Program-made: the position numbers and the translations under genes
Shown: positions 1 through 10,202 of the stretch, one piece after another
Position numbering within the stretch: the stretch's first letter is position 1
Layout: each line of letters starts with the position of its first letter
The notes under the pieces: generated by a model
The model's input: the letters and a program-made list of their open reading frames with translations, nothing else
The model's database searches: none
What the model was told of the DNA's origin: nothing
Source: Dichotomocladium elegans
Lineage: Eukaryota; Mucoromycota; Mucoromycetes; Mucorales; Lichtheimiaceae
NCBI GenBank assembly: GCA_025716815.1
Contig: JAIXMN010000005.1
Span: 1,116,001 to 1,180,000 of the forward strand
Length of the DNA stretch: 64,000 nt
Direction: 5' to 3'

Positions 1-2313
1 GCTTGAGCAATCTGGACTTGTTCTTGGTCAATGTTAAGTGCTGTGTCTGTGCGCATAGCCTTGCTTTCTTTTACATATCCAAATCTCTGCGTACTTGCAA
101 CTGCAGTGCTCCTGTGGGCAAGATAAACTAACGTACGCAGAGATTCGGCGTGAAATTAATAAATTTTGGAGAGCACGCTTCACCGTCAATAAACATCATC
201 CATAGGCACAGCGCAGCCGGTGCATATCAATAATAAGTCAGCTACATAGGGATTACAAGAGGCTGATTTAACCCAGCCCAATGGTCATTATTTACAATTT
301 CTGTAAAATGCAATACGAGCATTCGTTCATGCACCTTTGGTCAATGGCGAGTGTGAAGTTATCCATTTTAGAGTGCGACCCACCTAAACGGGACGTAAAT
401 ATATATCTTGCACCAGCCAAAAGTTCGTCTCCCACAGCTGCTATGACCTTCTCTCATGTGCTATCCGTTCCTCTCGCCTTCCCAAAGCACCGAATTTACC
501 TTTAGTATGTACATATTCTTTTGCGCAGAAGTCTGTGCGTTTTTTTTTTATTTACAGCCATTGAGCGGATAGTTGTGGCGCTGTCCTCATGTACATGCTG
601 TCACGTGCAGATTTCCAGGGCTGTGTTGATCGTGACAGCGCCAGGTGGCAACAGGCTTTGGGTAACTGCAGATACCTGTAAGCAGTTACCCGCACGTACC
701 AATGTTCGCTCTCTCGCTTCTGATACGAATCGTCATCAAAAAAGGCAGCATGGTCATTTGGAACTGGCAGCCACACAGGGTAAACGGCGCCTCACCCTTT
801 TTTCGAGTGCTTCTGGAATCCTTTTATTCGGCCAAAACGCATATGCTGGCATTACAATGGTTATATAAGTCATGCAGAACATGAGATACAGTGCGTGTCG
901 CTTCAGAATCCCAAACTTGGACTGTCATTCCTCAGCAGCAACCCAAAAGAAAAACGGCACTCTAGTTTCAGGCAATAGATGCGGAACTCAAGTTAGCATA
1001 AATGGTAATGAGGAATTTTGACAAATAGGCTCTGTATTGCAATGTCTGGATCGTTCGATCAATTATGCATGCAATCGTATGCAGGACTTTATCAGCTCTC
1101 GCTTGGGGTGATGGTATCATCACCATCCGCGTTCATGTTTAGCAGCCATGACATAATTGCGGATTGGACCGTGGGTGTAAAATGAAGGGTAGATAAGTAC
1201 CATTACATATGAACCGCATATTTTGGCGTATTTATTCGTTGTTTTAGGCAGTGGCATACTCATGATTTGAAAACCATGGGGTGCTTTTTTTCTGTTACGG
1301 AAACATATTCTACATAAGGCGCAACGAAAGACGAAGAGAACATCTTTCTAATGTTGATATATTGTAAGAGCTGATTCATGATGAAGTGAGACGGATGACT
1401 TTCTTTGGTGATAAATATCCTCACCTCCAGTCAGCATTTGGCCGACACGGCTGACAGATCCAGGATGGGTGCTAGAATAACTTGGAAAAGCTTATCACAT
1501 TTCTCCTTGTTGTCACGGCAGGTATCTTGTAGCGGGAGAAGGCAGAGGCATGGAATTTGACCAAACGACCAGAGGGGATCGTGGGAAAATTACGATTCGT
1601 CATCTCATTGCTTAGATGTAATAAAAAAAACAGAAGGTACAGATAATCCTTTCCGGGCAGTCTTGTCTATGTATGTATTCTACCCTTTCGACCAGGTTAA
1701 GCGGGTGATTTTTGTCATTTATGCAGGAACAAACGACGTGCTCTCTTACATTTAATAATACATGACCTATGATGCTCCCAAGATGGTCCTTGCGTTTTCG
1801 CTCATATCTTTGGTACTGCAGCTACTACGAGTTCATCCGTTGGACCATGCCGTGCTGCGTCTCATGTTCAGACTCACCATCAAGGATAATGCAGTCTGGT
1901 CGAAGGCCAATTGTCACTTAGTAGGTCTATCTCCACCCTCCCCCATTGGCATACCCAGTGGAAAGCTCATACAGTATATTTCTAGCGGCGGGATGATGCA
2001 CTGGTCATCGAAATGTTTGAACCCTTTCGCTCGGCAAATATAGGTAGTCCGTAAAACTCTGGACAGCCATAACCTACCCCCCCAACTGAATGTTGAACGT
2101 CTTCGCAGAAGGATTGGGCCTCTTATAGAAGAGAATAGACAAGTTTATAGCGGACAAATGTACCTCGCGAAAGACGACATTGTCGTCTTTCGCGAGATTC
2201 TTGTCGTCCTGTCACCTCTGAATTCGATCTTTCTCTCATTTTGAAAAAAAAGGCTCGAATTCTAATGGCAAGCCTACTGTAAGCAAATGCTTGTCAAGTT
2301 CAAGTTGGCTTGC
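1..2313. other. Gene-poor region, no supported gene
   Basis: Only short ORFs below 120 codons occur here, with no recognisable domains, no splice-compatible extensions and no convincing start context. The longest sensible one (1762-2043, +, 93 codons) matches no family I know. No tRNA-like B box was seen. The only structured element is the perfect palindrome at 2164-2196, listed separately. The stretch may be intergenic DNA or decayed mobile-element sequence. Confidence 0.6.
2164..2196. repeat. Perfect inverted repeat, 16-bp arms
   Basis: The left arm (2164-2179) starts CTCGCGAAAGACG and the right arm (2181-2196) is its exact reverse complement, with a single T between them. As RNA it would form an almost loopless hairpin; as DNA it is a near-perfect palindrome. 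It lies about 120 bp beyond the 3' end of the gag-like gene (2314-3174, minus). It could be part of a transcript end or a protein-binding palindrome. Function is unknown. Confidence 0.75.
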
Positions 2314-3174
2314 TTAGCCTCGCTGCCTGGATGAATCTTTATTCGATAGCTTTGAATCATCCTGTGCAAGTTTTCTTTCATCGAAGAAATCCCACTGCTC
2401 ATTCGCGAAGCCGACGAGGAAGGTCACGTCATCGCAATCCAAATCTCTCGATCGGGCATGTCTGTCGACCAATTGGATGGCCCTTTGTTTATAATGGTCG
2501 TTCATATTGCCGACAAAAGTGGCAGCCAGGATGATCTCACCCGGCATTCCTTCCATATCCCGTCTAGCGAGTTCGCGCTTGTAGAATTCACCATACGCCT
2601 TGATGGATTGATTCTCGCGCATTCGGAAGTTGAAGAATGTGATCCACTGAGTCATATGCCTCTCGGTCAATGAGTAGCGATCAATGAACCACGATTTGAC
2701 ATCGTCATAGGTGCAGACGTGGCCATATTCTAGTTGCTTCTTTTTCAAGAAAGCTTTTTGGTTTTCAGTAAGAAGCACGTCGAGGAGCATTTCCCATGTG
2801 GTATTGATGTCCATCTGACGTGCTCTAGCATAGGACTCCAGCTGTGCGAACATGCGACGGGGCGGAATATACCGGCTGGAGGAGGGCTTGTCATTCAAGC
2901 AGCGTTCATACATGTACGAAGACCGGGTTGGAGTCCCGCTTGGATAGAGGTATCGAGTCCGAAAGCGGTCGAAATCATCGCACGCACTTTTGAGCTGCTG
3001 TTGTAACGCAAGGATCTTGTCGGCAGGCTCGTTGTCACGCACTGCTTCGTGGTATAAGTCCCTCACTGCTTGAACGTACTCTTTGTAAGGTTGGAGGTCG
3101 TCGAGCGCCTTGGTCTCGGCAGATATTTGCTTCCGTGTTGTTTCTGGGTCGGGTGTAGGATACTGAGCAAACAT
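2314..3174 (-). CDS. Retrotransposon gag-like (capsid-type) protein
   Basis: A single uninterrupted reading frame of 286 codons. The start chosen is the ATG at 3174 (MFAQYPTPDPE); codons further upstream translate a pyrimidine- and proline-rich leader that looks like 5' UTR. The N-terminal third is helical and charged. The middle carries the pattern typical of Ty3/gypsy capsid proteins: a Trp-containing LLDVLLTENQ segment near residue 130, then FIDRYSLTERHMTQWITFFNFRM, given here only as a landmark for its aromatic positions, and a KAYGEFYKRELARRD helix. No CCHC zinc knuckle is present, and no protease, reverse transcriptase or integrase follows: the frame stops at 2314. It may be a truncated element or a solitary, possibly domesticated gag gene. 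The family call rests on pattern resemblance only. Confidence 0.5.
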   Translation of the reverse strand: MFAQYPTPDPETTRKQISAETKALDDLQPYKEYVQAVRDLYHEAVRDNEPADKILALQQQLKSACDDFDRFRTRYLYPSGTPTRSSYMYERCLNDKPSSSRYIPPRRMFAQLESYARARQMDINTTWEMLLDVLLTENQKAFLKKKQLEYGHVCTYDDVKSWFIDRYSLTERHMTQWITFFNFRMRENQSIKAYGEFYKRELARRDMEGMPGEIILAATFVGNMNDHYKQRAIQLVDRHARSRDLDCDDVTFLVGFANEQWDFFDERKLAQDDSKLSNKDSSRQRG

Positions 3175-3733
3175 GACGCGGGAAAAGAAAAAGTAAAAGG
3201 GAAAGCAGCGAAAATGAAAAATATTTTCGTTGTGAGTGTGGGGGGGGGGTGGGGGTGGTTGGGAAGTCTGAGAGCTTTTTGGGGGGTGATGATTGGGAGC
3301 ATGAATTGACATTCAGACAGAAAGAAGCAAGGGTTGGGTGTTTGTGTTTGTGGATGTTTTTAGTCCAAAGACAGGTCATGATCCTCCACAACGGCTGCCG
3401 TTCATGCTGAATGCCCGTCCGAACGTATGACAAATACAGACAGTTTGCTAAAAATACTACTCCTTCTACCTTCTTTGGATAATTCCCTATTGGCGATGTT
3501 CAAAGTTTATTATTACTGTATTATCAGACTGTACGGTGGTAAAGAAAAAGAAAGAAAGAGAAAGAAGGGAAAAGAAGCCCTTTTCCCCAGTACCCCGAGA
3601 ATCAGCGAAAGAAGCGCGCGGGCCATGGGGTGTCGTGTGTGTGTGTGCATGTGTACAAACGTATGGTTTCCGAGATAAGAAAGGCATGGTATGGCATTGG
3701 AGGTCAGGATAAACATATAATTTGTGTGTTCTC
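3175..3733. other. Intergenic, G-rich promoter-side tract
   Basis: No gene seen. A run of about ten G residues followed by GT-rich sequence at 3240-3262 lies just upstream of the gag-like gene. An A/G-rich tract (3541-3580) and GT repeats (3632-3650) lie nearer the 3' end of the GPI-protein gene. Confidence 0.6.
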
Positions 3734-4469
3734 TTAGAAGATGCCATAGGCAATCAAGCCAGCAGCGGCAAGAGCACCGGGAATAAAGGACAGAGAAAGT
3801 TGCAAGGAAGATGCGCCGCTGATGCCATTGGTGCTCTTGTTAGTAGCAGCAGCCGAGCCGCCAGACGAGGTAGAACCAGAGGAGGAGGTAGAGGTGACAG
3901 CAGCACGGATGCTGATGGGGATGGAGGTGTTGACCTTGGTGTTAGAGGATTCAACAATGACCTAGGGAAAACGAGATTAGCAAACTCTCCTTTTTTTTTT
4001 TATCAGTGCGCAACAGCTTGTTGTGATCATGATTTGGAATACTCACATTATAAGGACCAGCAGCGAGCCATGCGGGGAGGTTGTAGTTGAAATCGTGCTG
4101 GTAGATGGTGATGTTGTGATCGACCACGGGGTTGTGGCGAGAACCATCATTGCCAGTAACAATAGTTTGAGGGATGAACGAAGCGTTGGCGGTCGAGGTC
4201 AAATACGCGTTAATGGTCAAGCCATCTAATCAATCGTCACCATTAATCTCTCTTCTTTCTTCTTCTCTTTGCTACGTCTTCAGCTACTTACCCAACGCAG
4301 CGGTGTTGAGGCGGTAGACCAAGGGCAAGATCTGGCCGGCGACGTAGTCGCCGTTAGGGGAAGGCGACGTGATGTTGTACTGGCCATCCTGCGAGACAAC
4401 CTCTCCAGAGACAGCCGAAACGGCATAAAGGAAGGCGGCGGCGGCAGAGAATGCGATTGTGCGGACCAT
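3734..4469 (-). CDS. GPI-anchored Kre9/Knh1-like cell-wall protein
   Basis: Three exons, 4469-4292, 4225-4047 and 3961-3734, give a 194-aa protein with introns of 66 and 85 bp. Residues 1-22 (MVRTIAFSAAAAFLYAVSAV) form a signal peptide. The mature part begins with ITSPSPNGDYVAGQ, the start of the Ser/Thr-rich Kre9/Knh1 N-terminal domain, an immunoglobulin-like fold linked to beta-1,6-glucan and wall assembly. It ends in a Ser/Thr/Gly-rich stalk and a hydrophobic tail (SLSFIPGALAAAGLIAYG) fitting a GPI-attachment signal. Several NxS/T sites are present. It should be secreted and fixed to the plasma membrane or wall. The start is the ATG directly before the signal peptide. It diverges from the Lhs1 gene across about 1.4 kb. 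The family is confident as a class; the exact role is inferred. Confidence 0.8.
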
Positions 4470-5859
4470 GATGCAGTTGAAGAGAGAAAGAGGTTGGGAG
4501 ACGGAACAAAGATGAAGAGGAAGGAGACAGACTACTTTATATGAGCGCAAAAATGTTTTCATTGGTCGCACAGGTAATATCACTGCCTTTCGTGCAACTT
4601 TCGCAACTCCGCGATTTTGCAGCTCGCTTTCTCCCCTTTCACGTCCGCGCGTCGCCAGGGCAACGGGGAAGCCATTCTTTCCATGTATTCTTTGTTGACA
4701 ATGCCGATTCTATCCTAATTCAAGAACACAATCAGCGTCGACGAAGACTCACCCCTGCTTGAATGGGAAGGGGGACGGGGTGGTGGGCCCTTTTGATCAG
4801 AGGTGGGGGGATGGGGTCAATCCACCCAAAGTGGTACAAATAAACAGACAACACATGACTTCTCACCACTTTGCTGCTGCCGCCATCAGGTTACACCACG
4901 GTGAAAGGGACATGCTCCGAAAATAAATTGTTAGAAGCGAGTCAAAAATACACGCACCCGAGTTTTCAAAAATACACTCCCCTCTCTCTCTACCTCTTCC
5001 CACAGAGCAGCAGCACATTTGGACGCACAAAAAGTTTCTTTAGCCTTCTTTGGTATAAAATACGAAGCTAGTTTCTGCGGGATGAGCGTGATATGTACAC
5101 CTGAGTTTGGGACTATTCTGTCCTTGTCCGTTGCCGATAAACCATCGCTACACATTGTGTCGTTCATCGTACATGGCGAAAGGGAAAAAAAACGCCTAGG
5201 ATCAAGCTCAGATTCTCCGAAGGCACATATATACGCTTCCACAGGAGAAAAAATAAACCATGTATTGTGCTGATCTCGCTAAAAGTCGTGTTGTTTATCA
5301 AGTGAGCGTGAAAAAGACAACTTGGGGACTTTTTTTTATTTTAAGTATCAGTAGCCACCGAGGATGGTGACCTGTCAAAAAGCGTTTTTGATGGTCACGG
5401 GTAAACAAATCCGACCGTTTGTCATTCTACCTTGGCACCTCTTGAAGTAGTTTCAGCTACCCAAATGACCACTGATCGATGTTGCAATAAGAACAAACTA
5501 TCTCAGTAGCATCGTACCATCAGCAAGCGATACAAATGATTCAGCGCCCACAGATGTATCCTAAAACCGGCTCCATCATGATCATCGTCCGAAAGAAAGA
5601 AAGAAAGGCTGCGTCGAGCGAGAGAAACAACATTTGATCGGATTGTCGCTACCTTATTTTCTTACCCGACAGGGGAACTCCTCCCCCACCCACAGCCGGC
5701 CCAAGCGTTATGGAAACGTCGGACCGGCCAATGAAAATCAAACAAGTTGCATTTCGCCCTATATTACAACGTACTCCTCTCTTTTGATCGCGCCGCGTCC
5801 CTCTCCACCCCCACTCCGTTTCTTTTCGCACAAACATACACCATACACACACACACGTT
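4470..5859. promoter_or_regulatory. Divergent intergenic/promoter region (GPI protein and Lhs1)
   Basis: About 1.4 kb between two divergently transcribed genes, with no coding region seen. A CCAAT box occurs at 5728-5732, 128 bp before the Lhs1 ATG, within a GC-richer stretch. I looked for a full ER-stress element (CCAAT-N9-CCACG) and did not find the CCACG half, so unfolded-protein-response control is not shown by this sequence. The last 60 bp before the ATG are pyrimidine- and CA-rich, typical of fungal 5' UTRs. Confidence 0.4.
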
Positions 5860-8800
5860 ATGCCTCGACGGATAATAACGTTATTGTGCCTAGCTGCTGT
5901 CCTGGCAGTAGCGTTGCTTACCCAGAGCACACAGGCAGCTGTCATGTCAATTGATTACGGCACTGAATGGTTCAAAGTCGGTCTCATCAAACCGGGCATC
6001 CCGCTGGATGTCGCTCTCAACAAAGATTCAAAGCGAAAAACACAAGCTGTTGTGACCCTGCGCGGAGTGGAACGGTTGTACGGTTCGGATTCAGTTGCAC
6101 TGGCAAGTTGAGACCCTGTAGCGATGACCACTGCATGTAGCTCTCTAACAAGCGTTGAAAAAACTTGCCACAATAGTCAAGCCGATTCCCGCAGTTCACT
6201 TATCCCAACATCAAGGCAATCTTGGGTAAGCCCTACGAGGACGAGCACTGCGTCGAATATCGCGAGCGATTCGTCAATCGGATGGAGTCCGATGAGCATC
6301 GCCGCAGTCCTGTATTCCGTTTGGCCGACGGTACAACCTTAATCACCGTCGAGGAGTTGCTGGCTTATCAATTCCAGAACGCCCGCGATCAAGCCAAGAA
6401 CACTGCAGGCGAGGATGTGAAAGATGTGGTGATAACCGTAAGCAAATACCTATAGAGGGAGGGTAGAGGGAAATCCAGAAAACTGACACATCCCGAATTT
6501 AGGTTGCACCTTTTGCTACTCAATATGAACGCCAGGCAATCTTGGATGCTGCTGAACTAGCTGGATTGAATGTGCTATCTCTGATCCACGACGAAACTGC
6601 TGTGGCGCTTAACTATGCCATCAACCGCGACTTCAGTAATACTCCTGAGCATCACATTTTTTATGACATGGGCGCAGGATCCACAGTGGCGTCGCTTGTC
6701 TCATTCTCGCATGTCGAAACCAAGGATGGTCGGACCAAGAAAACTGTTCCCCAGCTAGAAGTCAGAGCTGTCGGGTTCGACCGCACCTTAGGTGGGCACG
6801 AGTTCGATGTGCGTCTCCGTGACTGGTTGGCCGACAAGTTTATGCAGCAGCACAGCACCTCGGATATCCGCAAGTCAAGCGCTGCCATGACCCGTCTTCT
6901 CAAGGAAGCTACCCGCGTCAAGCAGATCCTGAGTGCAAACACCGAAACAACAGCTTCGGTACATTTATTGACACCCTATAAGCTGGTATCCGTGTTTGGT
7001 ACTGACGCGGTATGCGTAGGTTGAAAGTCTTTTTGAGGATGTCGATTTCAAGGTAAAAGTGTCCCGTTCCGAGCTCGAAACTTTATGCGCCGATCTGCTG
7101 GAACGTGTCGAGAATCCGATCGAAACGGTGTTGAAGGCTACTGGCATGTCAAAGGTAGAGCGTGTTTCCGAGTGTATGTGTTGTTTCCTAGATTTGTATC
7201 ACGACTTCTAAACCCGAGCCATTTAGGCTGATATCAAATCGCTTGTTCTTGTCGGTGGTAGCGTTCGCATTCCAGCAGTCCAAAGACATCTATCGAAGGC
7301 TATAGGCGCGTAAGTGCGGAAATAAGACAGGTGCGTGCGTGTCATGCGATTGATATATACACCGTAAAATAGTGAGAAGATCGCCAAGAACGTCAACGGC
7401 GATGAGGCAGCTGTCCTAGGTAACTATTATTTGATTTTGACAGTGTCTAGAAGCTCAGTTATTAACCAAGATGCCTAGGTGCTGCATTCCGTGGCGCATC
7501 CTTAAGCAACCAGTTCCGTTTGACAAAGCAGATCAAAATCAAGGATGTCACTGTGTTCCCTGTGGATGTCAGCTACCAGGCAGAAGGCGAAGACGGTATT
7601 TTAAAATATGAGTTGGGGAACGTCTACGAATGATCCTATACTGATAGTCAATATCGTCGTAGGTCATAAGACCATGCATACCACGCTTTTCAATGAGTTT
7701 GGTACTATTGGTACCCGCAAGGTCATGACGTTCAAGAGAGAAACCGATTTCGATTTCGATTTGACATATGGCAAGACTGCTGAAGAACAAGACGTGTAAG
7801 CATATAGCGACCGATGCTGGTAGTAGGGCGGGGGGGAGGGAATGACTAGAAATGAGCTCATATTCTTCTCTTAGCGAGCTTGGTCTCGACAAAATTGCGA
7901 AGGTGAAAATAACTGGTCTTACTGCGGCAATGGAGAAGTATAAAGAGGATATCACCGGCGCCGAACATCCACCCAAAGTCCGCGTGGCGATCGAGATGTC
8001 GTCCTCAGGTCTCTTGTCTGTTCCCGAAGCCAGCCTTACACTCCAGGTCAAGGATACTGGTGGAAACACGTTCTCGGGTAAAGGTGACTGGCGTATTTGT
8101 GATTTCGATAAGATAATCTAACTATGCAAACGATAGACAAGGTGAAATCCTTCTTCAGCTCCAAGGAAGACCAGTCTGGATCGGAAGAGCCTGAGAAAGA
8201 GGTAGCTGGCTATAATGAAGAAAGCCGGAAAAGCTTTGCTTTGGAACTGACCTGTATACCACGCAATAGCCCATCCAATCTGAACACAACCAGACTGAGG
8301 CAGAAATGAACGCCGAGAAGAAGCCGGATGAACCCAAGGACAAGGAAGCTTCTATAAAGAAGATTCCTCTTACGATTGAATTTATTCATACTGGTTTCTT
8401 GCCTATGACGGATGGAGAGAAAACTGCGGCTCTCAAGCGGTGAGAATTGAGCGGTTTAAGACAAGGCTGCGAATAATGGCATCTGACATGCGTCTTTGTA
8501 TTGTACATAGTATTCGGGAACTTGATCAACTCGATGAGAAGAGACGTCTGCGAGAAGAGTCACGCAACAACCTTGAGGCATTTGTTTACCGTGTTCAGGA
8601 TTTCCTATACGACGAGATTGTATCCATCGTCGCCACTGAAAAGCAGCAGGAGGACCTTCGCGAAAAGCTGTCTGAGACTTCAGATTGGCTTTATGATGAA
8701 GGCGAGAAGGCTGACACACCCGCCTACATCGAGCGTCTTCGCATGCTCCAGTAAGTAGTGTTGAGAGGAGATCAAATGATGGTGCTTGCTTGGCATAGGG

Positions 8801-9265
8801 ACATGTGTAGGGCTAAACCAAAAGGATAGGCAACTCGAACGACCTATCACTTTCCGCCGACTGGAGTACATCCAGCGGGAGAAAAACATTGAGAAGATCC
8901 AGACCAGCATCGAATTGGCGAGGGTCTTTATCGAGAAGGTGAAATCCATTCCAGACGACGAACGCCATTATACGGATGAGGAAATAGATGCGCTACACGA
9001 TCATGTCGCCCGTGTGGAGAATTGGAAAAACGACAAGGTGGCTGCTCAGGAGAAGCTGCCGAACCATGTTGAACCAGTCTTGACGACAGCCGAGACTCGT
9101 AAAAAATGCCAAGAGCTTGACGAGGCGCTGCTTAAACTTGCGAAGAAGAAGAAACCAAAGATTGTCAAGCCAACCGCTCCTAAGAACGATACGACTGAGG
9201 AGCAAGAACAGGAGAAGCCACCTGCCAAAGAGGCGGAAGAAAAGCAAGAGCATGATGAACTTTAG
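5860..9265 (+). CDS. LHS1: Lhs1/Hyou1 (Grp170) ER Hsp70-like chaperone
   Basis: Thirteen exons: 5860-6102, 6177-6437, 6503-6958, 7020-7154, 7227-7309, 7373-7419, 7479-7595, 7663-7795, 7875-8077, 8137-8201, 8294-8439, 8511-8750, 8830-9265. They give 854 aa, all phases consistent. A signal peptide (residues 1-27) is followed by the atypical Hsp70 start IDYGTEWFKVGL (31 on). The second phosphate loop is YDMGAGST near 223 and the adenosine loop is LVLVGGSVRIP near 372. A beta-sandwich, an acidic linker and a helical lid follow, then a Lys/Glu-rich tail ending in HDEL, the luminal retention signal. In yeast and animals this protein is the nucleotide-exchange factor and co-chaperone of BiP/Kar2, aiding protein import and folding. 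Intron 1 (6103-6176) needs a GC donor (CTG|GCAAGT). Length and order match the family; only the smallest exon borders are less certain. Confidence 0.93.
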
Positions 9266-10202
9266 ATTGCATATACTTTTTTTATTTTCCAAAATAAATT
9301 TCGTACACGAGATAGATGAAGCAAAAGGTGTATAAAATACGACCTATCCATAGGTAAAAAAAGATTTCGCATTCGTGGATTAAAGTATGTTGGCAACTTT
9401 ACTTCTATACCAAACCCGTGTACTTGCAACACGCCGTTCTTCCAAGGGAAGAGGGCTTGTCCCCGAAGACTATGGATTATGCATGAATACCTCAGCGGAA
9501 AATGATTGGACAGGGCCATGGCCGTCTCGATCGGGCCTGAAGGGTGTATGTCGCGGTTCTTCCTGGCCTTGGCCGCCGTGGTCTCATGTTCCGCACACTG
9601 CTTTCCACGAGCTGCAGTCCTATCTACCTCTCTGAAAGCTTGCTGGGATGATGACATCTTCCCGCAGACCACGGAGGATATGCTACACGTTAAGAGCCAC
9701 CGCCAGATCCCTGTTGTATAAACTTGGTTGACGAACGCCTCCCATGCCCTGCTCTACATGTTTTGATTTGAACATCTATGGAAACATCAATCCAAGAGAA
9801 TAGGATAATGTATCTACCCGACGATAGCCGAGGAGGATCACGACCATCCAATCTGGGTTATTACTACAGCGAAATACCCGTAGTCAGTGGCATTTGCGCC
9901 TGAGAGAGAGCTCAACGGTAAATCGAATGCTGACTGTATCATTTCCCCCCCCCACCATTCAGGACATGCTCAGCTGCAAGCTCAGACTTGCCCATGCATG
10001 AATACACTGGGCAAATGTACAATGTAAGAACAGACGGTTTGAAGGAAGAGTGTATTCTCTCATCGGCGACATGGGCGAATAGATTTAGGCAGAATCCCGA
10101 AAAGCTGGGTACTTGTATTGTTGTCATCTGACGACCTCAGAACTGGCAGGGGTGCGACTTTTTTTTGATTTTGAAAAATAGTGTATAAAAAAAAGAACAT
10201 GA
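9266..10202. other. Convergent intergenic region
   Basis: The region lies between the 3' ends of Lhs1 (+) and glycogenin (-). AATAAA occurs near 9292, just after the Lhs1 stop, and fits a poly(A) signal. ORFs on both strands are short, overlap each other and show no domain. No gene is called. Confidence 0.6.

Noticed and set aside
552..868. Overlapping ORFs of 60-115 codons on both strands near the left end
   Set aside because: Opposite-strand overlap, no domain and no codon or context signal. They are probably chance frames.
9262..9672. Minus-strand ORF antisense to the LHS1 3' end
   Set aside because: It overlaps the LHS1 stop and poly(A) region in antisense and resembles nothing known.
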